In this document: one piece after another, positions 50,725-60,933 of the stretch
Layout of the letters: each line of letters opens with the position of its first letter
How positions within the stretch are numbered: the stretch's first letter is position 1
Program-made: the position numbers and the translations under genes
Notes under the pieces: generated by a model
Databases searched by the model: none
The model's input: only the letters and a program-made list of their open reading frames with translations
What the model was told of the DNA's origin: nothing
Origin: Arthrobacter sp. C9C5
Lineage (GTDB): Bacteria > Actinomycetota > Actinomycetes > Actinomycetales > Micrococcaceae
Direction of reading: 5' to 3'
Assembly (NCBI RefSeq): GCF_013359735.1
Contig: NZ_JABFMX010000001.1
Location: forward strand, 248,001 to 312,000
Length of the DNA: 64,000 nt

Positions 50725-52578
50725 GTGTCTCCCATGGCCCGCACCGCCCCGGTGCCTGCCGCAACAGATCCGGCCCTCATCCGGAACTTCTGCATCATTG
50801 CGCATATTGACCACGGCAAGTCCACCCTGGCCGACCGGATGCTCCAGTACACCGGTGTCGTCCAGTCCCGCGACATGAAGGCCCAGTACCTGGACCGGAT
50901 GGACATCGAGCGCGAACGCGGCATCACCATTAAGTCCCAGGCTGTCCGGATGCCCTGGGAGCTGGACGGCACCAGCTACGCGCTGAACATGATCGACACC
51001 CCCGGCCACGTCGACTTCACCTATGAAGTCTCCCGGTCCCTCGCCGCCTGCGAGGGCGCCGTGCTGCTCGTGGACGCCGCCCAGGGCATTGAGGCGCAGA
51101 CCCTCGCCAACCTCTACCTGGCGATGGAGAACAACCTCACGATCATCCCGGTCCTGAACAAGATCGACCTGCCCGCGGCGCAACCGGAGAAGTACGCCGA
51201 GGAGCTGGCCAACCTGATCGGCGGGGACCCGGACGAGGTGCTGCGCGTTTCCGGCAAGACCGGCGCCGGCGTCGAAGTCCTGCTGGACAAGATCGTCCGG
51301 GATCTCCCCGCCCCGGTGGGCGACCCGAACGCCCCCGCCCGGGCGATGATCTTCGACTCCGTCTACGACACCTACCGCGGCGTCGTCACGTACGTCCGCG
51401 TGGTGGACGGCATGCTGCACCCGCGTGAGCGCATCCAGATGATGTCCACCCGCGCCACCCACGAACTGCTCGAAATCGGCGTGAGCTCCCCGGAGCCCAC
51501 CCCGTCCAAGGGCCTGGGCGTCGGCGAGGTCGGCTACCTGATCACGGGCGTGAAGGACGTCCGCCAGTCCAAGGTCGGCGACACCGTGACCAACCTGGCG
51601 AAGCCCGCCACCGATTCCCTGCCCGGCTACGCCGACGCAAAGCCGATGGTGTTCTCCGGCCTCTATCCGCTGGACGGCACCGACTACCCGGTGCTCCGGG
51701 ACGCGCTGGAAAAGCTGATGCTGAACGACGCCGCCCTGGTCTACGAGCCGGAGACGTCCGCCGCGCTGGGCTTTGGCTTCCGCGTCGGCTTCCTGGGTCT
51801 GCTGCACCTCGAGATCACCCGCGAGCGGCTCGAACGCGAGTACAAGCTGGACCTGATCTCCACCGCCCCGAACGTTGAGTACGAGGTGACCCTGGAGGAC
51901 AAGAAGGTCGTCCACGTCACCAACCCCAGCGAATACCCCACCGGCAAGGTCTCCGAGGTCCGCGAACCGATGGTCTCCGCCACGATCCTGGCGCCCAACG
52001 AGTTCGTAGGCGCCATCATGGAACTGTGCCAGAGCCGCCGCGGCGTCATGGGGGGCATGGACTACCTCTCCGAGGACCGGGTGGAGATCCGCTACCGCCT
52101 GCCGCTGGCCGAAATCGTCTTCGACTTCTTCGACATCCTGAAGTCCAAGACCCGCGGCTACGGCTCGCTGGACTGGAAGGCCGACGGCGACCAGGTCGCC
52201 GACCTGGTCAAGGTGGACATCATGCTCCAGGGCGAACAGGTCGACGCCTTCAGCGCCATCACCCACCGCGACAAGGCCTACGCCTACGGCGTGATGATGA
52301 CCGGCAAGCTGCGCGAACTCATCCCGCGCCAGCAGTTCGAGGTGCCAATCCAGGCTGCCATCGGCTCCCGGATCATCGCCCGCGAAAGCATCCGGGCGAT
52401 CCGCAAGGACGTGCTGGCCAAGTGCTACGGCGGTGACATCACCCGAAAGCGCAAGCTGCTGGAGAAGCAGAAGGAAGGCAAGAAGCGCATGAAGATGGTG
52501 GGCCGCGTCGAGGTGCCCCAGGAAGCCTTCATCGCCGCCCTCACCACCGAAGAGTCCAAGGACAAGGCCAAGAAGTAG
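50725..52578 (+). CDS. lepA: Elongation factor 4 (LepA)
   Basis: A 617-residue translational GTPase that can back-translocate ribosomes. GTPase motifs are [15 protein letters not shown] (G1), RERGITIK (G2), DTPGHVDF (G3) and NKIDLP (G4). The LepA-specific C-terminal domain ends in [42 protein letters not shown] at 50725 gives [10 protein letters not shown]; an ATG at 50734 is possible. The 272-base gap upstream, facing the PemK-like gene, has a short palindrome AGCTGTACAGC (50669-50679) and no clear promoter. It is followed two bases later by hemW. Confidence 0.97.
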   Translation: MSPMARTAPVPAATDPALIRNFCIIAHIDHGKSTLADRMLQYTGVVQSRDMKAQYLDRMDIERERGITIKSQAVRMPWELDGTSYALNMIDTPGHVDFTYEVSRSLAACEGAVLLVDAAQGIEAQTLANLYLAMENNLTIIPVLNKIDLPAAQPEKYAEELANLIGGDPDEVLRVSGKTGAGVEVLLDKIVRDLPAPVGDPNAPARAMIFDSVYDTYRGVVTYVRVVDGMLHPRERIQMMSTRATHELLEIGVSSPEPTPSKGLGVGEVGYLITGVKDVRQSKVGDTVTNLAKPATDSLPGYADAKPMVFSGLYPLDGTDYPVLRDALEKLMLNDAALVYEPETSAALGFGFRVGFLGLLHLEITRERLEREYKLDLISTAPNVEYEVTLEDKKVVHVTNPSEYPTGKVSEVREPMVSATILAPNEFVGAIMELCQSRRGVMGGMDYLSEDRVEIRYRLPLAEIVFDFFDILKSKTRGYGSLDWKADGDQVADLVKVDIMLQGEQVDAFSAITHRDKAYAYGVMMTGKLRELIPRQQFEVPIQAAIGSRIIARESIRAIRKDVLAKCYGGDITRKRKLLEKQKEGKKRMKMVGRVEVPQEAFIAALTTEESKDKAKK

Positions 52579-52580
52579 CC

Positions 52581-53819
52581 ATGCCAAGCGCGCTTCCCCT
52601 CGGTGACCCCGCGCCGTCGGACGGGCTGCTGCCCGGCCAGGCGCTGGAGGGCGCCGCGGACCGGGCCTTCGGGCTCTATGTCCACATTCCGTTCTGCGCC
52701 GTACGCTGCGGCTACTGCGACTTCAACACGTACACCGCGACGGAACTCGGCGGCGGCGCCTCGCAAGACGCCTACGCCGACACTGCCGTCGCGGAAGTGG
52801 ACTTCGCCGGGCGGGCCCTGAAAGCCTCCGGCCTGCCGGAGCGCCGGCTCAGCACGGTGTTCTTCGGCGGCGGCACCCCCACGCTCCTTCCCGCCGGGGA
52901 CCTGGCCCGCATCCTGGCCGCCGCGATCGATACCTGGGGCCTGGAACCCGGTGCCGAGGTCACCACGGAAGCCAACCCGGACTCGGTCACGCCCGAATCC
53001 CTGCAATTGCTCGCCGAAGCCGGCTTCACCCGGGTCTCCTTCGGCATGCAGTCCGCCGTGCTGCACGTCCTCAAGGTCCTCGACCGCACCCACACGCCCA
53101 GCCGTGTGCCGCAGGTGGTCCAGTGGGCGCGCGAGGCGGGCCTCGCGGTCAGCCTGGACCTGATCTACGGCACCCCGGGGGAGTCGCTGGAGGATTGGCG
53201 CTACTCGCTGGAGACCGCACTGTCCTACGGCCCGGACCACATCAGCGCCTACGCGCTGATCGTCGAGGATGGCACGAAACTCGCCGCCCAGATCCGACGC
53301 GGCGAGGTTCCGGGGATCGACGACGACGACCATGCCGCCAAATACGAATTGGCCGATGAACTGATCTCGGCGGCCGGGATGGGCTGGTACGAAGTCAGCA
53401 ACTGGGCGCGCACGCCGGAGCAGGCCTGCCGGCATAACCTGGCCTACTGGCGCGGGGACGACTGGTGGGGCATCGGCCCCGGAGCGCATTCGCACGTCGG
53501 CGGCGTCCGCTGGTGGAACGTCAAGCACCCCACGGCCTACGCCGGCCGGCTGGCAGCAGGCGCCTCGCCCGCCGCGGGGCGGGAGACCCTCGACGCCGAG
53601 ACCCGCAACGTGGAGCGCGTCATGCTCGAAGCCAGACTGGTCACCGGCCTGGAAATCCCGAGCCTGGGCGGGCTGGGGGACACCGGGCGGCACGCGGTTG
53701 CCGGACTGATCGCCGACGGGCTCGTGGAGCCGGCGGAAGCGTTCAAGGGCCGGCTGGTGCTCACGCTCAAGGGTCGGTTGCTCGCCGACGCGGTGGTCCG
53801 CCGGATCCTGCCGGACTAG
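52581..53819 (+). CDS. hemW: HemW-type radical SAM protein (coproporphyrinogen III oxidase-like)
   Basis: A 412-residue radical SAM protein. The iron-sulphur motif CAVRCGYC (CxxxCxxC) has cysteines at 39, 43 and 46 in LYVHIPFCAVRCGYCDFNTY. HemW is now regarded as a haem chaperone rather than the oxygen-independent oxidase HemN, and the extra N-terminal HemN cysteine is missing. STVFFGGGTPTLLP, TEANPDSVTPESLQLLAEAGFTRVSFGMQS and LIYGTPGESLEDWRYSLE are family blocks. It starts with ATG two bases after lepA, the conserved lepA-hemW pair. Confidence 0.94.
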   Translation: MPSALPLGDPAPSDGLLPGQALEGAADRAFGLYVHIPFCAVRCGYCDFNTYTATELGGGASQDAYADTAVAEVDFAGRALKASGLPERRLSTVFFGGGTPTLLPAGDLARILAAAIDTWGLEPGAEVTTEANPDSVTPESLQLLAEAGFTRVSFGMQSAVLHVLKVLDRTHTPSRVPQVVQWAREAGLAVSLDLIYGTPGESLEDWRYSLETALSYGPDHISAYALIVEDGTKLAAQIRRGEVPGIDDDDHAAKYELADELISAAGMGWYEVSNWARTPEQACRHNLAYWRGDDWWGIGPGAHSHVGGVRWWNVKHPTAYAGRLAAGASPAAGRETLDAETRNVERVMLEARLVTGLEIPSLGGLGDTGRHAVAGLIADGLVEPAEAFKGRLVLTLKGRLLADAVVRRILPD

Positions 53820-53832
53820 GCAGTCAGCCCGC

Positions 53833-53878
53833 GCGGGCCGGAAGTGTCCGTTCGAGCGGGCCGGAAGTGTCCGTTCGC
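53833..53878. repeat. Two tandem 23-bp repeats after hemW
   Basis: The unit at 53833-53855 (GCGGGCCGGAAGTGTCCGTT plus three bases) is repeated at 53856-53878 with a single change at the last base. It lies between the hemW stop and the stop of the convergent DUF4870 gene. Confidence 0.85.
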
Positions 53879-53879
53879 G

Positions 53880-54299
53880 CTACTTGATCCAGCGGAGGTT
53901 GTATTCGTAGCGGTGCGGCTGGCCGCGGTTGACGTGGATGCCGGCAGCCACCGAGAAGCAGGCGAGGGCAATCCAGATGGCGGTCGCCAGGACAGCAAAC
54001 AGGTTGCCCACCACAGGGACAAAGACCAGCAGATTGGCTACCATCGCGGCGATGGTGGGCGGAAGCGTAAAGTTCAGCGCCTCCTTCGACTCCTGCGCCG
54101 TGAACGGGCCGCGGTCCTTGAAGATCAGGTAGATCAGCAGCGCGGGAATGCAACCCAGGATGCCGCCAAAGTGCGCCAGGGTGGCCCATTGCCGGTCCTC
54201 GCTTGCCGTCAACGGCAGAGCATTTGCGGGAACGCCATGGTACTGCGACTGGCCATGGCCGGCCTGGTGATCCGTGTGTTCGCGTGCGTCTTCTGCCAC
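53880..54299 (-). CDS. DUF4870 domain-containing membrane protein
   Basis: A 139-residue small membrane protein of the DUF4870 family. The soluble N-terminus ends LPLTASEDRQWATLAHFGGILGCIPALLIYLIFKDRGPFTAQESKEALNFTLPPTIAAMVANLLVFVPVVGNLFAVLATAIWIALACFSVAAGIHVNRGQPHRYEYNLRWIK, with three to four hydrophobic segments and the conserved AKEALNFQ-like element (here SKEALNFTL). The start is GTG at 54299, with AAAGGA six bases upstream; longer readings would lack any ribosome site. Function unknown. It precedes, on the opposite side, the DUF3097 gene 122 bases away on the same strand. Confidence 0.8.
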   Translation of the reverse strand: MAEDAREHTDHQAGHGQSQYHGVPANALPLTASEDRQWATLAHFGGILGCIPALLIYLIFKDRGPFTAQESKEALNFTLPPTIAAMVANLLVFVPVVGNLFAVLATAIWIALACFSVAAGIHVNRGQPHRYEYNLRWIK

Positions 54300-54421
54300 G
54301 TTTCGTCCTTTGGATTGCGGTGGAGCGTAGGTACCTGTACGAGCCGCGGCCGCAACAAAATGCAGCGGCCGCCCTACCAAGAATACTTGCTCGGACCGTG
54401 AACTAAAGCACGGGGAGGCGG

Positions 54422-55276
54422 CTACGGCACCGTGAGGAAGTCGATGACCTCTTCGACCCGGCCCAGCAGGGAGGGCTCCAGGTCCGCGTAGCTGCGGACC
54501 GCGCCGAGGAGTTTCTGCCAGCCCAGGCCGATGTCCTCCTTGGTGCTGTGCGGCCAGCCGAAAGCCGTCAGGATGCCGGTCTTCCAGTCCACCCCGCGCG
54601 GAATCACCGGCCACCGTTCAATGCCCAGGACGGCAGGGCGGATGGCCTGCCAGACGTCCACGTACGGGTGCCCGACGATCAGCACGTTCCCGGCCGCGCC
54701 CGGCGAGGCCATCACCGCGTCGGCGATCCGCGACTCCTTCGAGTCGGGAACAAGGTGATCCACCAGGACGCCGAGGCGGCGCCCCGGTCCGGGCCGGAAC
54801 TCCTTCACGGCGGCAGCGAGGTCGTCGATGCCGTGCAGCGGCTCGACCACGATGCCCTCGACGCGGAGGTCGTCGCCCCAGACCTTTTCGACGAGTTCGG
54901 CGTCGTGCTTGCCCTCAACCCAGATCCGGCTGGCCTTCGCGACCTGGGCACGCTGTCCCTCCACCCGAACCGAACCGGAGGCGGTGCGCGCGCCGCCTCC
55001 GGCACCCGCCGCGGGAACCCGCGGGGCGGGCGGCATCAGCCGGATGGGCTGGCCCTCGAGCAGGAAACCGAAGCCGAGGCGGAAGGATCGGGACTTGCCG
55101 CGCCGGTCCTCGAGGGCCACGACGTGCATGCCGCCGGACTTCTCCACCCGGGTTACGGCGCCCACCCAGCCGGACTGCACATCCTCCAGCACCATGCCGC
55201 GTTCCACCGGGATCTCGGGAAGCTGGGCCTTGGCGGGCGCGGAGAGATCCTGCGGGCCCCAATTCTGGTACGACAT
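54422..55276 (-). CDS. DUF3097 domain-containing protein
   Basis: A 284-residue protein of the actinobacterial DUF3097 family. The N-terminus SYQNWGPQDLSAPAKAQLPEIPVERGMVLEDVQSGWVGAVTRVEKSGGMHVVALEDRRGKSRSFRLGFGFLLEGQPIRLMPP and the C-terminal RIWVEGKHDAELVEKVWGDDLRVEGIVVEPLHGIDDLAAAVKEFRPGPGRRLGVLVDHLVPDSKESRIADA are distinctive. The latter part has a TOPRIM-like look (an acidic strand EGKHDAELVE and VDHLVP), which suggests a nucleic-acid enzyme, but this is inference. It is divergent from hrcA and shares the region that contains the CIRCE operator. Confidence 0.82.
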   Translation of the reverse strand: MSYQNWGPQDLSAPAKAQLPEIPVERGMVLEDVQSGWVGAVTRVEKSGGMHVVALEDRRGKSRSFRLGFGFLLEGQPIRLMPPAPRVPAAGAGGGARTASGSVRVEGQRAQVAKASRIWVEGKHDAELVEKVWGDDLRVEGIVVEPLHGIDDLAAAVKEFRPGPGRRLGVLVDHLVPDSKESRIADAVMASPGAAGNVLIVGHPYVDVWQAIRPAVLGIERWPVIPRGVDWKTGILTAFGWPHSTKEDIGLGWQKLLGAVRSYADLEPSLLGRVEEVIDFLTVP

Positions 55277-55409
55277 CTGCTACACACTGCTTTGCACTTG
55301 GGAATTACGGGGGACAGAACGGCGGCGCGGCCTGTGGTGTGCCGGGAAACACCAGTCCCGGGGCTCACGCCCGCAGCGAATCCAATGCTAACAACGGCGC
55401 GACTCATAT

Positions 55410-55415
55410 TAGACT
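55410..55415 (+). promoter_or_regulatory. Candidate hrcA promoter -10
   Basis: TAGACT fits TAnnnT and ends three bases before the CIRCE element, so the operator would cover the start site (about 55422) and the early leader. Confidence 0.5.
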
Positions 55416-55417
55416 GG

Positions 55418-55444
55418 TTAGCACTTAGGCATGTCGAGTGCTAA
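55418..55444 (+). promoter_or_regulatory. CIRCE operator (HrcA binding site)
   Basis: TTAGCACTT, nine bases, GAGTGCTAA. The right arm is a perfect CIRCE half; the left arm differs from TTAGCACTC at its last base. An additional TGCTAAC half-site lies upstream at 55386-55392. The site overlaps the hrcA promoter, so HrcA should repress its own operon. Confidence 0.85.
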
Positions 55445-55523
55445 CCCGGATGGTTCGGGGGCGTCGTGTTCTTGCACGCGCGGCGGCACCGGCGAACCGA
55501 TACGGGTCGATTGGAGGTGGAGC

Positions 55524-56537
55524 GTGAGCGAGCCACGCAAACTCGAAGTGCTGCGCGCCATCGTGGAGGACTACGTCCATTCCCGCGAGCCGGTTGGATC
55601 CAAGGCCCTGGTGGAGCGGCACCACCTCGGCGTGTCCAGCGCCACGATCCGCAATGACATGGCCGCCTTGGAAGACGAGGGCCTGATCACGGCGCCGCAC
55701 ACCAGTGCCGGCCGGATTCCCACGGACAAGGGCTACCGCCTGTTCGTGGACCAGATTTCGGCCGTCAAACCGCTCTCCCCGGCGGAGCGCCGCGCCATCC
55801 AGGCGCTGCTCGAGGGGTCCGATGACCTCGACGACGTGCTGGACCGGACGGTGCGGCTGCTGTCGCAGCTGACCAACCAGGTCGCCGTCGTGCAGTACCC
55901 GCTGTTGAGCCGGGCCCGCGTCCGGCACATCGAGTTCGTGCTCCTGGCGCCGCGCAAGGTACTCACGGTCCTGATCGCGGACACGGGCAAGGTGGAACAG
56001 CGGGTGATCGACGTCGGCCAGGACTTTGGCGACGAGGCCCTCGCCGAACTCCGTACCCTGTTCCTGGCCAGGCTCTCCGGCACCCCGTTGAGCCTGCTGC
56101 CCCAGTCGCTGCAGGCCGTGGTGGACAGCTGTCCGCCGGTGCGGCGGGGACCCGCCCAGGCCCTGGCCCGGGGGCTTGAATCGCTTGCCGCGAGCAGCCG
56201 CGAGGAACGAATGGTCATGGCCGGGACCGCCAACCTGGCCAGGTCAAATGTGGATTTCCCGCTGAGCATCGGACCCGTGCTCGAAGCGCTCGAAGAGCAG
56301 GTGGTGATGCTGCGCCTGCTCAGCGACATGGCGCAGGACCCGCGCGGCGTCACCGTAAGCATCGGCCGGGAGAACCCCTATGACGGCCTGTCCGAAGCGT
56401 CCGTGGTGGCCACCGGCTACGGCCCGGACGCCACGGCCAAGGTCGGAGTCCTCGGCCCCACCCGGATGGACTATCCCACCACCATGGCCGCCGTCCGTGC
56501 GGTGGCCCGCTACCTTTCGCGGATCCTCGGCCCCTGA
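55524..56537 (+). CDS. hrcA: Heat-inducible transcriptional repressor HrcA
   Basis: A 337-residue repressor. The winged-helix domain is [75 protein letters not shown]. The central GAF-like domain and the C-terminal block [64 protein letters not shown] are intact. GTG at 55524 has GGAGG six bases upstream. CIRCE lies about 80 bases before it, and dnaJ follows. Confidence 0.96.
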   Translation: MSEPRKLEVLRAIVEDYVHSREPVGSKALVERHHLGVSSATIRNDMAALEDEGLITAPHTSAGRIPTDKGYRLFVDQISAVKPLSPAERRAIQALLEGSDDLDDVLDRTVRLLSQLTNQVAVVQYPLLSRARVRHIEFVLLAPRKVLTVLIADTGKVEQRVIDVGQDFGDEALAELRTLFLARLSGTPLSLLPQSLQAVVDSCPPVRRGPAQALARGLESLAASSREERMVMAGTANLARSNVDFPLSIGPVLEALEEQVVMLRLLSDMAQDPRGVTVSIGRENPYDGLSEASVVATGYGPDATAKVGVLGPTRMDYPTTMAAVRAVARYLSRILGP

Positions 56538-56617
56538 CGGGCCGGATCCGGCACCGGACTTCTTGCCCACTACAGGCAGTGCCCCACTGGCAGTACAAAA
56601 AGGAAGAGATACACACT

Positions 56618-57745
56618 TTGAGCAGCCACTATGACGTTCTTGGAGTCTCCCGTGAAGCGACGGGGGAAGAGATCAAGAAGGCCTACCGCAAGCTTGCGCG
56701 GACCCTGCACCCGGACGTGAACCCCGGTGATGACGCTTCCGAGCGCTTCAAGGCGGTCACCCACGCCTACGAGGTGCTGTCCGACCCGCAAAAGCGCCGG
56801 GTCTACGACACGACGGGCAACGAGAACGGTACCGACAACGGCTTCGGCGGCGGCTACGCCGGCCAGGGCTTCGCCTTTCAGGACATCTTCGAGACCTTCT
56901 TCGGCGGAGCCGGCGGCCAGGGCGGCCCCGCATCCCGGGTGCGGCGCGGCCAGGACGCCCTGATCAGCGTCCGGATCGACCTGCGCGACGCCGTCTTCGG
57001 GGTCAACAAGAAGCTCGAAGTGGACACCGCCGTCACCTGCCCCACCTGTGAGGGTTCCTGCTGCCGCGAGGGCAGCCACCCCGAGCGCTGCGACATCTGC
57101 GGCGGCAGCGGCCAGGTCCAGCGCGCCGTGCGTTCCATCCTCGGCCAGGTTATGACCACCGCCCCCTGCGGCAGCTGCGAGGGCTTCGGCACGGTCATCA
57201 AGGATCCCTGCAACGAGTGCGCCGGCCAGGGCCGCATCCGCAGCCGCCGCTCGCTCACCGTCAAGGTTCCCGCCGGCGTCGCCACCGGCACCCGCATCCA
57301 GCTCTCCGGCCAGGGCGAGGCCGGTCCGGCCGGCGGCCCGTCCGGCGACCTGTACGTCGAGATCCGGGTCAACAACGACCCCACCTACGTGCGCGAAGGC
57401 GACGACCTGCACGCGAGCCTGAACATCCCGATGACGGCGGCCGCGCTCGGCACCGAGCTGACCCTTGAGACCTTCGACGGGCAGCAGGAAATCGACGTCA
57501 AGGCCGGCACCCAGTCCGGCGAGGTCATCACGCTCCGTGGCCTGGGCGTGACGCACCTGCGCGGCTACGGCCGCGGAGACCTCAAGGTCCACCTGCAGGT
57601 GGACACCCCGGCCAAGCTCGACGCCGCCCAGGAAGACCTGCTCCGGCAGCTCGCCAAACTCCGCGGCGAGCAGTTCACCGAAGGGAAGCTTGCCGCCAGC
57701 GGCGGCGTCTTCGCGAAGCTGCGGGACCGGCTCGGTAACCTGTAG
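56618..57745 (+). CDS. dnaJ: Chaperone protein DnaJ (DnaJ2 type)
   Basis: A 375-residue Hsp40 co-chaperone of DnaK. The J domain carries HPD at residues 31-33 in AYRKLARTLHPDVNPGDDASERFKAVTHAYEVLSDPQKRRVYD. A Gly/Phe-rich linker follows (GNENGTDNGFGGGYAGQGFAFQDIFETFFGG). The zinc centre has four CxxC pairs: CPTCEGSC, CDICGGSG, CGSCEGFG, CNECAGQG; the first lacks the final glycine of the CxxCxGxG consensus and is followed by another cysteine. TTG at 56618 is chosen after AGGAAGAG. Adjacent to hrcA, this is the second actinobacterial DnaJ copy, likely under CIRCE control. Confidence 0.95.
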   Translation: MSSHYDVLGVSREATGEEIKKAYRKLARTLHPDVNPGDDASERFKAVTHAYEVLSDPQKRRVYDTTGNENGTDNGFGGGYAGQGFAFQDIFETFFGGAGGQGGPASRVRRGQDALISVRIDLRDAVFGVNKKLEVDTAVTCPTCEGSCCREGSHPERCDICGGSGQVQRAVRSILGQVMTTAPCGSCEGFGTVIKDPCNECAGQGRIRSRRSLTVKVPAGVATGTRIQLSGQGEAGPAGGPSGDLYVEIRVNNDPTYVREGDDLHASLNIPMTAAALGTELTLETFDGQQEIDVKAGTQSGEVITLRGLGVTHLRGYGRGDLKVHLQVDTPAKLDAAQEDLLRQLAKLRGEQFTEGKLAASGGVFAKLRDRLGNL

Positions 57746-57747
57746 CG

Positions 57748-58518
57748 GTGAGCAACCCGGTCTTCTTCACCCCCGCAGGCACCCTGGACCAGCTGGTCCC
57801 CGGCGCGACGTTCGTTCTCGAGGGCGCCGAGGCGCGCCACGCGGTGACGGTCAAGCGCCTCGCCGTGGGGGAGCCGGTGGACATCGCCGACGGCGCCGGC
57901 AAACGGATCACCGGCACCGTGACCGCCGTCGCGCCGCAGGAGCTGACGGTGGAGTGCGGCGAGGTCGTGACCGAGCCAAGGCCGGACGTGCGGCTGGTGC
58001 TGGTGCAGGCCTTGGCCAAGGGCGACCGCGACGAGTTGGCGGCCGAGACTGCGACCGAACTGGGGATCGACGCCGTCGTGCCCTGGCAGGCTGAACGCTC
58101 GATCGTCCGCTGGAAACCCGAACGCGCGGCGAAGGCGCACGCCAAATGGCAGTCCGTGGTGACGGCAGCCGCGAAGCAGGCACGCCGCGCCTGGATTCCG
58201 GAGGTCCGCGCCGCGGTGGACGGCAACGGCCTGCAGGCGGCCGTAGCCGCCGCGGACCTCGCCGTGATCCTGCACGAGGACGCGGTTCGGCCCCTGCGGC
58301 AGGTGCTGGAGGCCTGGCACCAGCAGGCCGGCGACAGCGGTGTGGCCCGGGAGGTGCTCCTGATCGTGGGGCCCGAGGGCGGCATCAGCCCGCGTGAGGT
58401 CACCCGGCTGTGCGATGCGGGAGCGGTCACCGCCCTGCTGGGCCACCACGTGCTGCGTTCCTCCACCGCCGGCCCCGCCGCCACGGTGCTGGCCAGCGAC
58501 ATCCTGGGACGTTGGTAA
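57748..58518 (+). CDS. rsmE: 16S rRNA (uracil(1498)-N(3))-methyltransferase
   Basis: A 256-residue SPOUT methyltransferase that modifies U1498 in the small-subunit rRNA. The N-terminal PUA-like domain runs through GATFVLEGAEARHAVTVKRLAVGEPVDIADGAGKRITGTVTAVAPQELTVEC. The C-terminal knot region has LLIVGPEGGISPREVTRLCDAGAVTALLGHHVLRSSTAGPAATVLASDIL, with GPEGG and the LRSSTA motif. GTG at 57748 follows the dnaJ stop by two bases, as in many bacteria where rsmE trails dnaJ. Confidence 0.95.
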   Translation: MSNPVFFTPAGTLDQLVPGATFVLEGAEARHAVTVKRLAVGEPVDIADGAGKRITGTVTAVAPQELTVECGEVVTEPRPDVRLVLVQALAKGDRDELAAETATELGIDAVVPWQAERSIVRWKPERAAKAHAKWQSVVTAAAKQARRAWIPEVRAAVDGNGLQAAVAAADLAVILHEDAVRPLRQVLEAWHQQAGDSGVAREVLLIVGPEGGISPREVTRLCDAGAVTALLGHHVLRSSTAGPAATVLASDILGRW

Positions 58519-58579
58519 CGGCACGCAGTGGTAGACCAGGCCAGACTCCGCCCTCGGGCGGGCAGGCCGGATGCCTGCC

Positions 58580-59515
58580 TTAGCGGACGGTGAACCCGCG
58601 GGTATCGACGTTGAGGTCCTGGACCTTGCTCGCGGGGTCGACCTGCGACACGCGGACCTCATACTCTCCGGGACCGAGGTTCAGCGCGAGGTTGAATAGT
58701 CCGGACTTTGAGGCATCGGCGGAGGCAGTGATGTTGCCGTCCAGGTAGGGCGTTTTACTGGCGCCGTCGACCCGCAGGATCTCCCAGCGCAGCTTGCCGC
58801 CCGGGACCGTGCTCCGGCCGGAAATCTTGACTGCCCCGTCCGACACCTCGGTGCCCTCCTGCGGGTCGATGATCCACACCGGCGCCACCATTCCGGCGCT
58901 GCGTGAGGTGGGGGAACCGAGCCGGACCCGGTTGAAGGCGACGTAGTCGGTGTGCCCGTCGACGAGGATGACGACCTGGATCTGCTGCCCGGTATCGGTC
59001 AGCCCGGCGCTGGCACCCGCGGCCGTGGCCGTGTAGACCAGCTGCTGGATCGCGCGTTCGGCCATGTCGGCGTCGACGTTGCTATTGAACGCATCGGCGG
59101 ACACGTCCACCGTGATGACGTTCTTGCCGGAAATCGAGGTGGCCAGGAGCCTGGGGTTCTGCCACGGGGTGAAGAAATCGGGGTCCAGCGGCTTCTGCGA
59201 CATCATCACCCGCAGCGCCCGCGTGATCGGGTTGTCCTCTTCGGACACATCCCGGAACTCGCGGTACAGGAAGACGTTGTTGTTGCTGCGCCCGATCCAG
59301 TAGACCGGAGCCTTGTTGGATGCCTGCGTGGATTCCAGCGGCGCGCTGGTGGTGGCGACGCCGGCGGCCGGACCGGGGACCGTGTGGGAGGGCGTGTCGG
59401 AGTTCGTGATGCCCGGCTGGGGCGTGGCCACGCAGCCGGACAGCGCCAGGGCAGCGGGCAGCACAAGGTGCAGCAAGCCGCGGCGCGTACGGCGCCCTGC
59501 TGCTGTCTTGTTCAC
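58580..59515 (-). CDS. GerMN and Gmad2 domain lipoprotein
   Basis: A 311-residue exported lipoprotein. The signal peptide RRTRRGLLHLVLPAALALSGC ends in a lipobox LSGC, so the mature protein is lipid-anchored. The GerMN domain covers NNNVFLYREFRDVSEEDNPITRALRVMMSQKPLDPDFFTPWQNP and ITVDVSADAFNSNVDADMAERAIQQLVYTATAAG. The C-terminal Gmad2 immunoglobulin-like domain starts VWIIDPQEGTEVSDGAVKISGRSTVPGGKLRWEIL. The start is GTG at 59515, giving a normal lipoprotein signal. GerMN was named in spore-germination proteins but is common in non-spore-forming actinobacteria; the function here is unknown. Confidence 0.85.
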   Translation of the reverse strand: MNKTAAGRRTRRGLLHLVLPAALALSGCVATPQPGITNSDTPSHTVPGPAAGVATTSAPLESTQASNKAPVYWIGRSNNNVFLYREFRDVSEEDNPITRALRVMMSQKPLDPDFFTPWQNPRLLATSISGKNVITVDVSADAFNSNVDADMAERAIQQLVYTATAAGASAGLTDTGQQIQVVILVDGHTDYVAFNRVRLGSPTSRSAGMVAPVWIIDPQEGTEVSDGAVKISGRSTVPGGKLRWEILRVDGASKTPYLDGNITASADASKSGLFNLALNLGPGEYEVRVSQVDPASKVQDLNVDTRGFTVR

Positions 59516-59727
59516 TCCACGCTGACTGATTGCCCCTGTCCCTTCGCTGTGTTTCTCGCTCCGCGGGCCCGGCAGGGCCGAATCCAGCATTACACAAGGC
59601 GCCTGCGCTCCGGAGGGGATTCCGCGCTGTCCGGCGAACTGCAACGGGAACGATATGAGGACGATATGAAGTTGATACCTAATGTCGCGGCAGCCGGCCT
59701 TCGCGCCGGCACCGGGCTGCGCTGGCG

Positions 59728-59733
59728 TAAGAT
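59728..59733 (+). promoter_or_regulatory. Candidate phoH promoter -10
   Basis: TAAGAT fits TAnnnT. Its transcript would carry a leader of about 105 bases to the ATG at 59845. The rest of the 329-base gap before phoH shows nothing I can name. Confidence 0.4.
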
Positions 59734-59844
59734 GGAAGGACCCGCTGAAACCCGGCGCGGACGGCCCGGACCGCCGTCGGCCGGCGCCGAGGCGGCGAGA
59801 CCATTTCCAAACTGGAGGGGACCAGAGGCCCACGGGCCAACACC

Positions 59845-60929
<1,085 letters not shown>

Positions 60930-60933
<4 letters not shown>

